Both the position numbers and the translations under genes were made by a program. A stretch of DNA of 9,450 bases from JBEKEX01 sp050013615 (GTDB lineage Bacteria > Chloroflexota > Anaerolineae > Anaerolineales > Anaerolineaceae), in the NCBI GenBank assembly GCA_050013615.1, contig JBEKEX010000099.1, forward strand, positions 1 to 9,450. Direction: 5' to 3'. Of the stretch, positions 1 to 6,380 are shown piece by piece; within the stretch, counting starts at the first letter, position 1; each line of letters begins with the position of its first letter. The notes under the pieces were generated by a model, which was given only the letters and a program-made list of their open reading frames with translations, searched no databases and was not told the origin of the DNA.

Positions 1-402
1 TTTCTCGGGGACGGCTTCGAGCTTATAATCCTGCCGGATGGAGCGATAATCACCGAGTTGAACCTCGGGTTCGAGTGGGATCAAGAATGAGAACTTGGGC
101 GGGTTGGAGCTGACGATTTCCTGCAGGCTGCCCGGGCCGGAGGGCTTGATTTTTGCCTCATCAATGATTTTGGGATAAACATCATCGATCATCAGCTCGA
201 CGGCCTCTTTTTCAATCGTCTCATCGCCGTACATGCGGCGGATGATGGCGGCGGGGGCTTTCCCAGGGCGGAAGCCGGGGATCTTGGCTTCCTGGGCGAT
301 CCTATGGATGGCCTTGCCTTTGAATGGTTCCAGTTCATCGCTGCCAAATTCAGCGACTACTTGTACCTGATGATCATCTCGGGGTGTTTGTTCGATTTTC
401 AA
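1..402 (-). CDS. tig: Trigger factor, N-terminal part (partial)
   Basis: Ribosome-associated chaperone that binds near the peptide exit tunnel and shields nascent chains in the cytoplasm. Only the first 134 codons are in the window; the frame is open to the left edge. The start MKIEQTPRDDHQVQVV and the ribosome-docking signature GFRPGKAP at residues 43-50 identify the N-terminal ribosome-binding domain, which covers most of what is visible. The peptidyl-prolyl isomerase and C-terminal domains lie outside. I chose the TTG codon at 402-400 as start because AAGGA lies 7 nt upstream of it and the N terminus then matches the family. A second in-frame TTG at 423-421 would only add residues without family resemblance. 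The gene begins 33 nt downstream of tRNA-Leu on the same strand with no terminator between them, so read-through from the tRNA promoter is likely. Confidence 0.93.
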   Translation of the reverse strand, partial: MKIEQTPRDDHQVQVVAEFGSDELEPFKGKAIHRIAQEAKIPGFRPGKAPAAIIRRMYGDETIEKEAVELMIDDVYPKIIDEAKIKPSGPGSLQEIVSSNPPKFSFLIPLEPEVQLGDYRSIRQDYKLEAVPEK

Positions 403-435
403 GGTCTTTTCCTTACTTCTCAAGATTTTCTGCTG

Positions 436-517
436 TGGGGAAGGAGGGACTTGAACCCTCACGCCTTGCGGCACATGATCCTAAGTCATGCCTGTCTGCC
501 AATTCCAGCACTTCCCC
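436..517 (-). tRNA. tRNA-Leu, anticodon UAG
   Basis: The minus strand folds as a class II tRNA of 82 nt. The acceptor stem is GGGGAAG/CTTCCCC with discriminator A. The D arm contains GAATTGGCAGA between CTG and CAG. The anticodon stem is CATGA/TCATG with loop CTTAGGA, giving anticodon UAG (genomic 481-483), which reads CUA and probably other CUN leucine codons. The long variable arm is GCC-GCAA-GGC, as expected for leucine. The T arm is GAGGG-TTCAAGT-CCCTC. The 3' CCA is not encoded: the bases after the discriminator are CAGCA, so CCA must be added after transcription. A strong promoter lies just upstream and tig just downstream. Confidence 0.96.
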
Positions 518-527
518 GAGCCCACGA

Positions 528-556
528 ATTATAAATGTTTCACAGTCGAACGTCAA
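528..556 (-). promoter_or_regulatory. Sigma70-type promoter of tRNA-Leu (and probably tig)
   Basis: On the minus strand a TTGACG -35 box (556-551) and a perfect TATAAT -10 box (533-528) are separated by exactly 17 nt. Transcription would start near 521, about 4 nt before the mature tRNA 5' end at 517. The match to the housekeeping consensus is 11 of 12 bases. No other good promoter is visible between the tRNA and tig. Confidence 0.8.
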
Positions 557-564
557 TAATCGGT

Positions 565-570
565 TATAAT
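565..570 (+). promoter_or_regulatory. Candidate -10 box for the 138-residue protein gene
   Basis: A perfect TATAAT on the plus strand would start transcription near 577, leaving a leader of about 17 nt before the TTG start at 594. No convincing -35 box sits at normal spacing: at 17 nt the hexamer is ACAGTC, and the better TTCACA at 539-544 is 20 nt away. The call rests on the -10 box and its position only. It is back to back with the tRNA promoter, whose -35 box is 8 bp away. Confidence 0.4.
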
Positions 571-583
571 CTACGGGTTTTGT

Positions 584-589
584 GGAGGT
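584..589 (+). promoter_or_regulatory. Shine-Dalgarno GGAGGT deciding the start at 594
   Basis: GGAGGT lies 4 nt before the TTG at 594-596. It argues against the in-frame GTG at 582, because that codon would overlap the Shine-Dalgarno sequence itself and would have almost no leader if transcription starts near 577. Confidence 0.6.
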
Positions 590-593
590 CACT

Positions 594-1010
594 TTGAGCC
601 GAGTCATCAACACAGAAGGCGCGGGGAAAGAGCGCACCCGGTTAAGCAAACTGGTTGTCGTGGCTTTACGGGAATTGGTGCAGCAAAAGGAGCCGGACGA
701 AACCACCCGCGACTTGGTGGCTTTTGTGTCTGAGTCATTGCAGCAAATCTACGATACGGTCGAAACGTCCGTCGTTGCCTGGGAAAAGCGCGGTTATTGG
801 GTGAAGGCTGACCGGTTCCGCCTGGAATGGGAATGGGCCGGAATCCAGGGTGCAGCGCTGAAGAAGGCCCTGCTTGCAGATGATTGGGGGAGCGTGGCAC
901 TGATCTCAGCTCAGGTGGGGCAAAAGTTTAACAAGGTCAAGCAACCGGCTCGCAAATTATCGGTGATTCCCTGGACAGGCGCATGGAAACGCCTGAAATC
1001 TGGTAAGTAG
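594..1010 (+). CDS. Uncharacterised small helical protein
   Basis: I do not recognise a named domain. With the TTG start the product is 138 residues, beginning MSRVINTEGAGKERTRLSKL. The sequence looks mostly alpha-helical. A basic start is followed by a helix around residues 16-31 and an acidic stretch at 33-40 (EPDETTRD). A conserved-looking central block, WEKRGYWVKADRFRLEWEW at 63-81, holds several aromatic and charged residues. The tail is Lys/Arg-rich and ends WKRLKSGK. There is no signal peptide or membrane segment, so it is probably cytoplasmic. From memory, similar proteins with the same opening and the same WEKRGYWVKADRFR block occur in Anaerolineae, but I could not verify this. The gene is monocistronic, ends in tandem stops TAG TAA, and is followed by a hairpin it shares with the convergent synthetase gene. 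Confidence 0.75.
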   Translation: MSRVINTEGAGKERTRLSKLVVVALRELVQQKEPDETTRDLVAFVSESLQQIYDTVETSVVAWEKRGYWVKADRFRLEWEWAGIQGAALKKALLADDWGSVALISAQVGQKFNKVKQPARKLSVIPWTGAWKRLKSGK

Positions 1011-1023
1011 TAAAAGATAAAAA

Positions 1024-1050
1024 AATTGCCCGCTCAAAGAGCGGGCAATT
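1024..1050 (-). terminator. Rho-independent terminator of the synthetase gene, possibly bidirectional
   Basis: A perfect 12-bp inverted repeat (AATTGCCCGCTC at 1024-1035, its complement at 1039-1050) with an AAA loop sits between two convergent genes. Read on the minus strand it is followed by a T-rich run, complementary to the A-run just before 1024, which makes a classic intrinsic terminator 13 nt after the synthetase stop. Read on the plus strand the tail (CTGTATAT) is weaker, but the hairpin may also stop the upstream gene that ends at 1010. Confidence 0.88.
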
Positions 1051-1063
1051 CTGTATATACGGG

Positions 1064-3175
1064 TTATTTCTTCTTCAGGATGATGCGGGCATCCACCACT
1101 TTCAACCCTTTGCCTTCTTCATAAACCAAAACGGGATTGGCATCGGATTCGGAGATCTCGTCTTTCAGGTCCAGGATCATGGCCGAGTACTTGCAAATGA
1201 CATCGGCCAGGGCTTTCCGGTCGCGGGGTGATTCGCCGCGAGCGCCAGCCAGGATGGGAGCGCCACGGATCTCGGAGAACATCTTATTTGCCTGACCTTC
1301 GGTCACTGGAGCCACGCGGAAGGTCACATCTTTCAATACCTCGACGAAGATACCGCCCAAGCCGAACATCATGGTCGGGCCGAACGTAGCATCGTTGACA
1401 GAGCCCAGGATCACTTCCGTGCCCATGGGGGCCATTTCCTGGATGGCAATACCGTGGATGTGAGCATCCGCTTTGTAAGCCTTGGCGTTGGCCATGATGG
1501 TCTTGTAGGCTTCACGAGCGCCGTTCTCATCTTTGATGTTGACTTTCACGCCGCCGGCATCGGACTTGTGGAGGATGTCGGGTGAGACGATCTTCATGAC
1601 CACCGGGAAGCCGGTCTGTTTGGCAAGCTTGACGGCTTCATCTTCCGATTTAGCCAGGGTTGTCTGCGTCACGGGCAAACCGTAGGCACGGAAGACTTGT
1701 TTGGCTTCGATCTCTGTCAGCGAATCGCGCCCATCGGCACGTGCAGCAGCGATCAACTTAAGGGCAGCAGCACGATCACCTTTGCACTCCTTGGGTGCTT
1801 CGCTGGCCATGACCTTCATCTTTGCATATTCGCGCAAGGCGCCAATGGCGTTAACGGCAATATCGGGAGCGCCGTAAGCCGGAATGCCTTGCTCGACCAG
1901 CCACTGCATGGCCTTTTCAGATTTCTCGCCGCCCACGAAGGATACAACCACAGGTTTACCCTTGACGCCGGAGTCGACCACGCCTTGATAAATACTGCGG
2001 GCGATCTCTTCCGGATCGGTCATGGCTGTTTCACAGTAGAGAACCACCAGGCCATCCACCCAGGAATGGGCGAAGGAATATTGTACGGAATCTTTGTACC
2101 ACTCGCTGCCGGCCATACCGGTCAAATCCACCGGGTTCTTGGCGGAACCGAATTCAGGCATGTGCTTCTTGAGCTCGGTCTGCACTTCCTGAGGGGCGAA
2201 CTGCAGTGGGACGCCATACTTTTCAGCAGCATCGGTTGCCAGCACACCCACACCACCGCCATTGGTGATGATCAGCAGGTTGTCGCCTTTCATGGCGGGC
2301 TGAAGCGAAAGCGCCTGGGTGCGGTTGAAAAGATCATTCAAGTCTGCTGCCTGGATGACACCAGCTTGCTGGAAGGCGGCTCCGTAGACCTTGGCAGCGC
2401 CGGCAAGCGAGCCGGTATGTGAAGCCGCTGCTGCGGCACCGTGGGCTGAAACGCCTGCCTTCAAAGCAATGATGGGTTTGGTAGCTTTCTTGCTGGATTC
2501 AATAAACCGGCGGCCATCTTTAAAACCTTCGATGTAGAGAGAAACGCAAGTCGTCTTTGGATCTTCGTTCAGCCAGTCGATTGTGTCGGCAATATCGATA
2601 TCGGACATGTTGCCAATGGAGATCATCTTGTCGAAGCCGACCTTGCGGGTGTACGTTGCGGCATCCAAAGCGATCAGCAACGCACCGGACTGTGACACCA
2701 ACGATGCATTGCCGGGTAAAGGCAGGAAGGGTGCAAAGGAACCGTTCAATTTATCGGAGTTGGAGAGGATGCCCACGATGTTCGGGCCCAAGATGCGCAT
2801 CTTGTGGCTGCGGGCAATAGCCACGATCTCGTTTTCCAAGTCACGATTGCCGACTTCACTGAAGCCGGAAGTGATGATGACGAGGCCTTTGACGCCTTTC
2901 TTGCCGCATTCTTCGGCCATCTGGGCGACGAGCTTGGCCGGCACCGTCACGATCGCGGCGTCGATGTCGACGGGTACGGCTGCAATGTTGGGATAAACTT
3001 TGAGTCCAAGGATTTCAGTGGCGGTGGGATTAATGGGATAAATGTTTTTCTTGTCGTAACCGCCTTTGATTAAATTCTCCACGACCGTGTAACCAATCTT
3101 CCCGGGGGTGGTGGAAGCGCCAATAATTGCTACCGTTTTTGGCTGAAGAGTGCCAATGATCGATTTATCTACCAC
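1064..3175 (-). CDS. Acetate/acyl-CoA ligase (ADP-forming), fused alpha-beta subunits
   Basis: Converts acetyl-CoA (or another acyl-CoA), ADP and phosphate to acid, CoA and ATP, making ATP by substrate-level phosphorylation in the cytoplasm; the reverse activates acids. The 703 residues have the usual fused order. The alpha part holds a CoA-binding Rossmann domain (VAIIGAS at 15-21), a succinyl-CoA-ligase-like domain with SQSGAL at 161-166 and GNMSDID at 188-194, and the phosphorylated-histidine motif ASHTGSLAG with His253. The beta part is an ATP-grasp domain from about 475 to the end, with HKSDAGGV at 536-543, FGPTMMFGLGG at 598-608 and SDANPVLV at 677-684. The GTG start is supported by AGGAGG 7 nt upstream. 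A strong terminator follows the TAA. Substrate specificity cannot be read from sequence, so aryl- or branched acyl-CoA remain possible. All key motifs are intact. Confidence 0.92.
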   Translation of the reverse strand: MVDKSIIGTLQPKTVAIIGASTTPGKIGYTVVENLIKGGYDKKNIYPINPTATEILGLKVYPNIAAVPVDIDAAIVTVPAKLVAQMAEECGKKGVKGLVIITSGFSEVGNRDLENEIVAIARSHKMRILGPNIVGILSNSDKLNGSFAPFLPLPGNASLVSQSGALLIALDAATYTRKVGFDKMISIGNMSDIDIADTIDWLNEDPKTTCVSLYIEGFKDGRRFIESSKKATKPIIALKAGVSAHGAAAAASHTGSLAGAAKVYGAAFQQAGVIQAADLNDLFNRTQALSLQPAMKGDNLLIITNGGGVGVLATDAAEKYGVPLQFAPQEVQTELKKHMPEFGSAKNPVDLTGMAGSEWYKDSVQYSFAHSWVDGLVVLYCETAMTDPEEIARSIYQGVVDSGVKGKPVVVSFVGGEKSEKAMQWLVEQGIPAYGAPDIAVNAIGALREYAKMKVMASEAPKECKGDRAAALKLIAAARADGRDSLTEIEAKQVFRAYGLPVTQTTLAKSEDEAVKLAKQTGFPVVMKIVSPDILHKSDAGGVKVNIKDENGAREAYKTIMANAKAYKADAHIHGIAIQEMAPMGTEVILGSVNDATFGPTMMFGLGGIFVEVLKDVTFRVAPVTEGQANKMFSEIRGAPILAGARGESPRDRKALADVICKYSAMILDLKDEISESDANPVLVYEEGKGLKVVDARIILKKK

Positions 3176-3287
3176 GTCAGTTCCTCCTGATGTATTTTCA
3201 AAATTAATAAAGCCGCATGTTCAGGGCATTATTTTAATGCATTCTTCTTAATTAAGCATCCATTTTCCGATTACAATTTACTCAACG

Positions 3288-3326
3288 CTTAAAACGTTTC
3301 ACGGCAGATAATTCTATACATATTTT
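3288..3326 (+). promoter_or_regulatory. Candidate promoter with LacI-type operator core upstream of glycerate kinase
   Basis: In the 217-bp AT-rich spacer between two divergent genes, TTCACG (3298-3303) and TATTTT (3321-3326) are 17 nt apart. Each matches its consensus at four of six positions. The 8-bp palindrome AAACGTTT (3292-3299), with the central CG typical of LacI-family operators, overlaps the -35 box; the flanks add only scattered symmetric pairs. For the opposite gene I see only a possible -10 (TAAAAT on the minus strand, 3236-3231) without a good -35. All of this is weak pattern matching. Confidence 0.28.
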
Positions 3327-3392
3327 GGATAACAAACGTACTGTTTTCAGGGAATGTATGTCATCGATTGAGAACAAGGAAAATCGACCGTA

Positions 3393-4751
3393 ATGATGGT
3401 TTTTGCGACCCAACATTTTGCAGATATCACAAACCCAGAGGCGGCGGCTGATATATTAAATGCCGCTCTGGACGCAGCAGACCCCTGCGCGGCGGTCAAA
3501 CGTGCTATTCACTTGGAGAATGACTATTTGGCTGTGGCTGGCGTGCAGTATCACTTGCAGGCGCATCAAAAAGTGGTGCTCATCGGCGCGGGGAAAGCCT
3601 CGGCGGGCATGGCACGCGGTGTGTATGAGGTGTTAGGCGATTCCCTGACCGTGGGTGCAGTGATCCTGAAGCATTTCCCTGAGGACCAAAAAGATTTTTT
3701 CCCGCGCGTCACTTTATTGCTGGGGAGCCATCCGGTGCCTGACGCACACAGTGTGCAGGCTACGGAGCAGATGCTGGCGGTATTGAACGGTTTGGAGGAG
3801 GATGACCTGGTGTTGTGTGTCATCTCCGGTGGTGGGTCGGCGCTGATGACGAGACCATCGGCCGGAGTTACTTTGGAATCCATTCAAGCGCTAACCCGAA
3901 GCCTCCTGGCATGTGGCGCGAATATCTCGGAAATGAATACCATCCGCAAACACCTGGATTTGGTTAAAGGCGGTGGGTTGGCGCGGGCTGCCTACCCGGC
4001 GCGTTTAGTTACATTGATCCTCTCCGATGTGATCGACAGCCCGTTGGATGTGATCGCCTCCGGCCCGACCGTGGCTGATCCGAGCACCTTTCGAGATGCT
4101 TGGGACATACTGGTCAAATATTCACTGGTGGAAGGTCTGTCCGGCGAAATAAAGGATCACTTGCTGGCGGGGATAGATGGCAAGATATCTGAATCGGTAA
4201 AACCGGGCGATAAGTGCCTGGATGGAGTCCAGAATGTGTTGGTTGCCAGCAATCTACAATCTGCAGAAGCGGCTGTTGCCTGTGCGATCAGCCACGGCTT
4301 CGATGCGCGGGTCTTGACCACCTCGCTGGCGGGCGAGGCCAGGCTGGCCGGCAGCCACTTGGCGGTTGACTTGAAGCAAGCGCTCGAAACTCGTGACCGC
4401 AACAAGCCGTTGTGCCTGGTGGCCGGTGGTGAGACGACGGTCACGCTGCGCGGGAACGGGTTGGGGGGGCGGAACTTGGAAGTGGCGTTGGGAGCTGTCC
4501 GAAGCCTGGCGGGAATGGAGCGCGTTGCACTCGTCACCCTGGCGACAGACGGCGAGGATGGCCCCACGGACGCGGCGGGTGCGGTCGTTACCGGTGAAAC
4601 GTTAAAGAAAGCCCAGGTTCTTGGAATAGAACCTGGGCTCTATTTAGCGAATAACGATTCGTATCACTTTTTCAAAACCGTGGGCGGCTTGCTCGAACCT
4701 GGTGCTACCGGCACCAACGTCAACGATTTGACCTTCTTATTTGCCTTTTAG
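3393..4751 (+). CDS. Glycerate 2-kinase (class II, DUF4147 plus MOFRL domains)
   Basis: Phosphorylates D-glycerate with ATP to 2-phosphoglycerate, feeding hydroxypyruvate, glyoxylate or serine carbon into lower glycolysis. The 452 residues match the family's full length and two-domain plan. The N-terminal domain has GAGKASAGMA at 65-74 (Lys68), GSHPVPD at 111-117, SGGGSAL at 145-151, NTIRKHLDLVKGG at 182-194 and SDVIDSPLDVIASGPT at 211-226. The C-terminal MOFRL domain has AGGETTV at 344-350, GRNLE at 359-363, TDGEDGPTDAAGA at 385-397 and GTNVNDL at 440-446. Two adjacent ATGs (3393 and 3396) are possible starts. AAGGA at 3376-3380 is 12 nt from the first, rather far. The 3' end overlaps the convergent reductase gene by 15 bp, which suits a shared glyoxylate/hydroxypyruvate-to-glycerate pathway. 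A terminator-like inverted repeat lies inside the coding region at 4610-4639. Confidence 0.93.
   Translation: MMVFATQHFADITNPEAAADILNAALDAADPCAAVKRAIHLENDYLAVAGVQYHLQAHQKVVLIGAGKASAGMARGVYEVLGDSLTVGAVILKHFPEDQKDFFPRVTLLLGSHPVPDAHSVQATEQMLAVLNGLEEDDLVLCVISGGGSALMTRPSAGVTLESIQALTRSLLACGANISEMNTIRKHLDLVKGGGLARAAYPARLVTLILSDVIDSPLDVIASGPTVADPSTFRDAWDILVKYSLVEGLSGEIKDHLLAGIDGKISESVKPGDKCLDGVQNVLVASNLQSAEAAVACAISHGFDARVLTTSLAGEARLAGSHLAVDLKQALETRDRNKPLCLVAGGETTVTLRGNGLGGRNLEVALGAVRSLAGMERVALVTLATDGEDGPTDAAGAVVTGETLKKAQVLGIEPGLYLANNDSYHFFKTVGGLLEPGATGTNVNDLTFLFAF
4610..4639 (-). terminator. Terminator-like hairpin for the reductase operon, inside the glycerate kinase gene
   Basis: A perfect 11-bp inverted repeat (AGCCCAGGTTC at 4610-4620, its complement at 4629-4639) with an 8-nt loop lies within the kinase coding region. 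Read on the minus strand it comes 97 nt after the reductase stop codon and is followed by TTCTTTAACGTTT, a moderately T-rich tail. It is the only strong hairpin downstream of the reductase that I found. Read on the plus strand the tail is poor (CTATTTAGCG), so it should not stop kinase transcription. Function is inferred from shape and place only. Confidence 0.55.
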
Positions 4752-5729
4752 CTGCTGGTAGACTTCCGGGTTGGCGCAATATTGTAATTTTTCACCTTTG
4801 ATACCCGCAATCAAATTCTCAGTCGCAATGACCGACATACGCGTGCGTGTTTGATAGGAAGCGCTGGCGATGTGCGGCGTGATAACCACGTTGGGCATCT
4901 GGGTCAACGAGCTATCGACCGGGATGGGCTCGGGATCGGTTACGTCCAATGCGGCGCCACCAATTTTGTGTGTCTTGAGTGCTTCCGTCAAGGCTGGTGT
5001 GTCGACCACGGGGCCGCGCGAAGTGTTCACCAAGATGGCCGTCGGCTTCATCAGGGCAAATTGGGCAGGGCCGATCAGATGGTAAGTCTTGTCCGATAGG
5101 TTGACGTGCAGGCTGACGAAATCGGACCTTTTCAGCAGTTCGTCCAACGAAACATACTCAGCGTGCAGTTCTTTTTCGGCTTCCGGTACGCGATTTTGGT
5201 CGTGATACAACACGGTCATCTCGAAGCCGCGGGCACGCCTGGCAACAGCCTGGCCAATGCGCCCCATGCCGATGATCCCCAGCGTGGCGTGGTGTACGTC
5301 CACACCGCAAAGCTCGAAAGGTCCCCAAGCCCGCCAAACGCCGCTGCGCACTTGCAGGTTGGCTTCCGTCACCCGGCGAGCCGTAGTCATCAACAAGGTC
5401 CAGGCGAAATCGGCGGTGGTATCGGTCAAAACGCCGGGGGTGTGGCCGACAGCGATACCGCGTTGGGTTGCCGCGGCAACATCGATGTTGTCGAAGCCGA
5501 CCGCCATCTGGCTGACCACCTTCAACGAAGGGCCGGCGGCCTGGAGCAAATGGCCGTCGATCTTATCGCTTAGCATGGATAAAATACCGCTGACGGAGTG
5601 GGCGCGATCGAGCAGCACCTCGTAGGGCGGGGGAGTTTCTTCTTCCCAAATCTCGCAGTCATAAAGCGATTCAAGAAGCTTGATGCCTTCGTCGGCAATC
5701 TTTCTTGACACAAACACTTTTTCGGACAT
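4737..5729 (-). CDS. gyaR: D-2-hydroxyacid dehydrogenase, glyoxylate/hydroxypyruvate reductase type
   Basis: Reduces glyoxylate to glycolate or hydroxypyruvate to D-glycerate with NAD(P)H in the cytoplasm. The 330 residues match the family length. The substrate domain at both ends contains QMAVGFDNID at 74-83. The nucleotide-binding domain (about 100-290) has GMGRIG at 154-159. The catalytic residues Arg238 (NTSRGPVVD), Glu267 (DPEP) and His286 (TPHIASAS) are all present. The order of motifs and the stretch TAILVNTSRGPVVDT resemble archaeal GyaR. At the end of the second beta strand the sequence reads YHDQNR, with Asp177 where NADP-using relatives have Ser-Arg, so NADH may be preferred. The ATG start has GAGGT 6 nt upstream. 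It is the last gene of an apparent three-gene operon, 37 nt after the 189-residue protein. Phosphoglycerate or another 2-hydroxyacid as substrate cannot be excluded. Confidence 0.88.
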   Translation of the reverse strand: MSEKVFVSRKIADEGIKLLESLYDCEIWEEETPPPYEVLLDRAHSVSGILSMLSDKIDGHLLQAAGPSLKVVSQMAVGFDNIDVAAATQRGIAVGHTPGVLTDTTADFAWTLLMTTARRVTEANLQVRSGVWRAWGPFELCGVDVHHATLGIIGMGRIGQAVARRARGFEMTVLYHDQNRVPEAEKELHAEYVSLDELLKRSDFVSLHVNLSDKTYHLIGPAQFALMKPTAILVNTSRGPVVDTPALTEALKTHKIGGAALDVTDPEPIPVDSSLTQMPNVVITPHIASASYQTRTRMSVIATENLIAGIKGEKLQYCANPEVYQQLKGK

Positions 5730-5766
5730 CGATAAACCTCATTAGATATTAATAATGATCTGCCGT

Positions 5767-6336
5767 TTAAACCTTGTTTTCTGCGACAGTCCGCGAGCAA
5801 AAAACACATGCTTCTTCACGGACGATGGCAAAACCGCACTTCAAGCTGCCCAAGGCGGGCATGATCGGGCTGGTGATAACGACGTCGTAGAGGGTAGTGA
5901 ATGTTTCACGGGAGACTTCGACGAACCTTGCCAGGTTGGTGCGGGTGGAAAGACGCAAAAAACCATCCATGCGGATGTTGGCGATTAAGATGCTGGTCGG
6001 CTCCATGTGCAGATTGGGCTCAGTGGCAGGGTCATAATCCAGTGGGTCGGTGGCAGGAGGGAGGATGTGGAAGGCCAAAATTCCCTTGGTTGGTATATGA
6101 GCCTCTGTGAATACAGTAGGCTTTATCTCACCGTTGAATAGAACCGGCAACACTTTGGCATTATAGACGGCAACCACGTCGGGTGCAGCGGAAGTTTTCA
6201 ACCAGGAACTCACGCGGATCTGCTGTTTGGTGATCACATCACCCCAGACGATGCAGTTCTGGGTATAAGCCATGATCGGCGTAACCTTTTCGTCTGCACC
6301 GACTTGTACGGGCAACTGAGCTGAATGTTCAACCAT
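5767..6336 (-). CDS. Uncharacterised 189-residue protein in the threonine dehydrogenase/reductase operon
   Basis: I do not recognise a characterised family. The start at 6336 is set by a near-perfect Shine-Dalgarno (AAAGGAGGTGA at 6351-6341) 4 nt upstream; a start 10 codons earlier would bury that site. The protein has no signal peptide or membrane helix and looks rich in beta strands. An N-terminal block around 20-66 contains NCIVWGDVITKQQIRVSSWL and VVAVYNAKVL. A Pro/Asp-rich middle (residues 91-113) links it to a second block at 114-173 with ILIANIRMDGFLRLSTR and TTLYDVVITSP. The two blocks share spacing and may be a duplication. Two cysteines near the end (CVFC, 177-180) could bind a metal, but no partner pair is obvious. 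It lies 44 nt after the dehydrogenase gene and 37 nt before the reductase gene with no terminator, so co-expression is likely. Its role is unknown. Confidence 0.85.
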   Translation of the reverse strand: MVEHSAQLPVQVGADEKVTPIMAYTQNCIVWGDVITKQQIRVSSWLKTSAAPDVVAVYNAKVLPVLFNGEIKPTVFTEAHIPTKGILAFHILPPATDPLDYDPATEPNLHMEPTSILIANIRMDGFLRLSTRTNLARFVEVSRETFTTLYDVVITSPIMPALGSLKCGFAIVREEACVFCSRTVAENKV

Positions 6337-6380
6337 GAGTTCACCTCCTTTGGACAATGCCCCCAAGGGCCCAGCGTGAG

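Noticed and set aside
582..584. GTG as start of the 138-residue protein
   Set aside because: It overlaps the GGAGGT ribosome binding site that fits the TTG 12 nt further on.
413..706. A 97-codon minus-strand open frame covering tRNA-Leu
   Set aside because: It runs through the tRNA, its promoter and the start of the 138-residue gene, so it cannot be a normal gene.
1697..2422. A long plus-strand open frame (241 codons) inside the acyl-CoA synthetase gene
   Set aside because: It is fully antisense to a gene with all family motifs, shows no recognisable domain, and reflects codon bias of the opposite strand.
3247..3256. Palindrome CTTAATTAAG in the divergent spacer
   Set aside because: A 10-bp AT-rich palindrome in an AT-rich spacer is expected by chance and does not fit a promoter or terminator well.
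5106..5573. A 155-codon plus-strand open frame opposite the reductase
   Set aside because: It lies entirely antisense to a well-supported coding region, with no ribosome binding site or recognisable motif.
6337..6380. GC-rich GCCC/GGGC mini-hairpin between the dehydrogenase and the 189-residue gene
   Set aside because: The stem is only about 4 bp and has no T-run, so it is not a credible terminator and does not break the operon.
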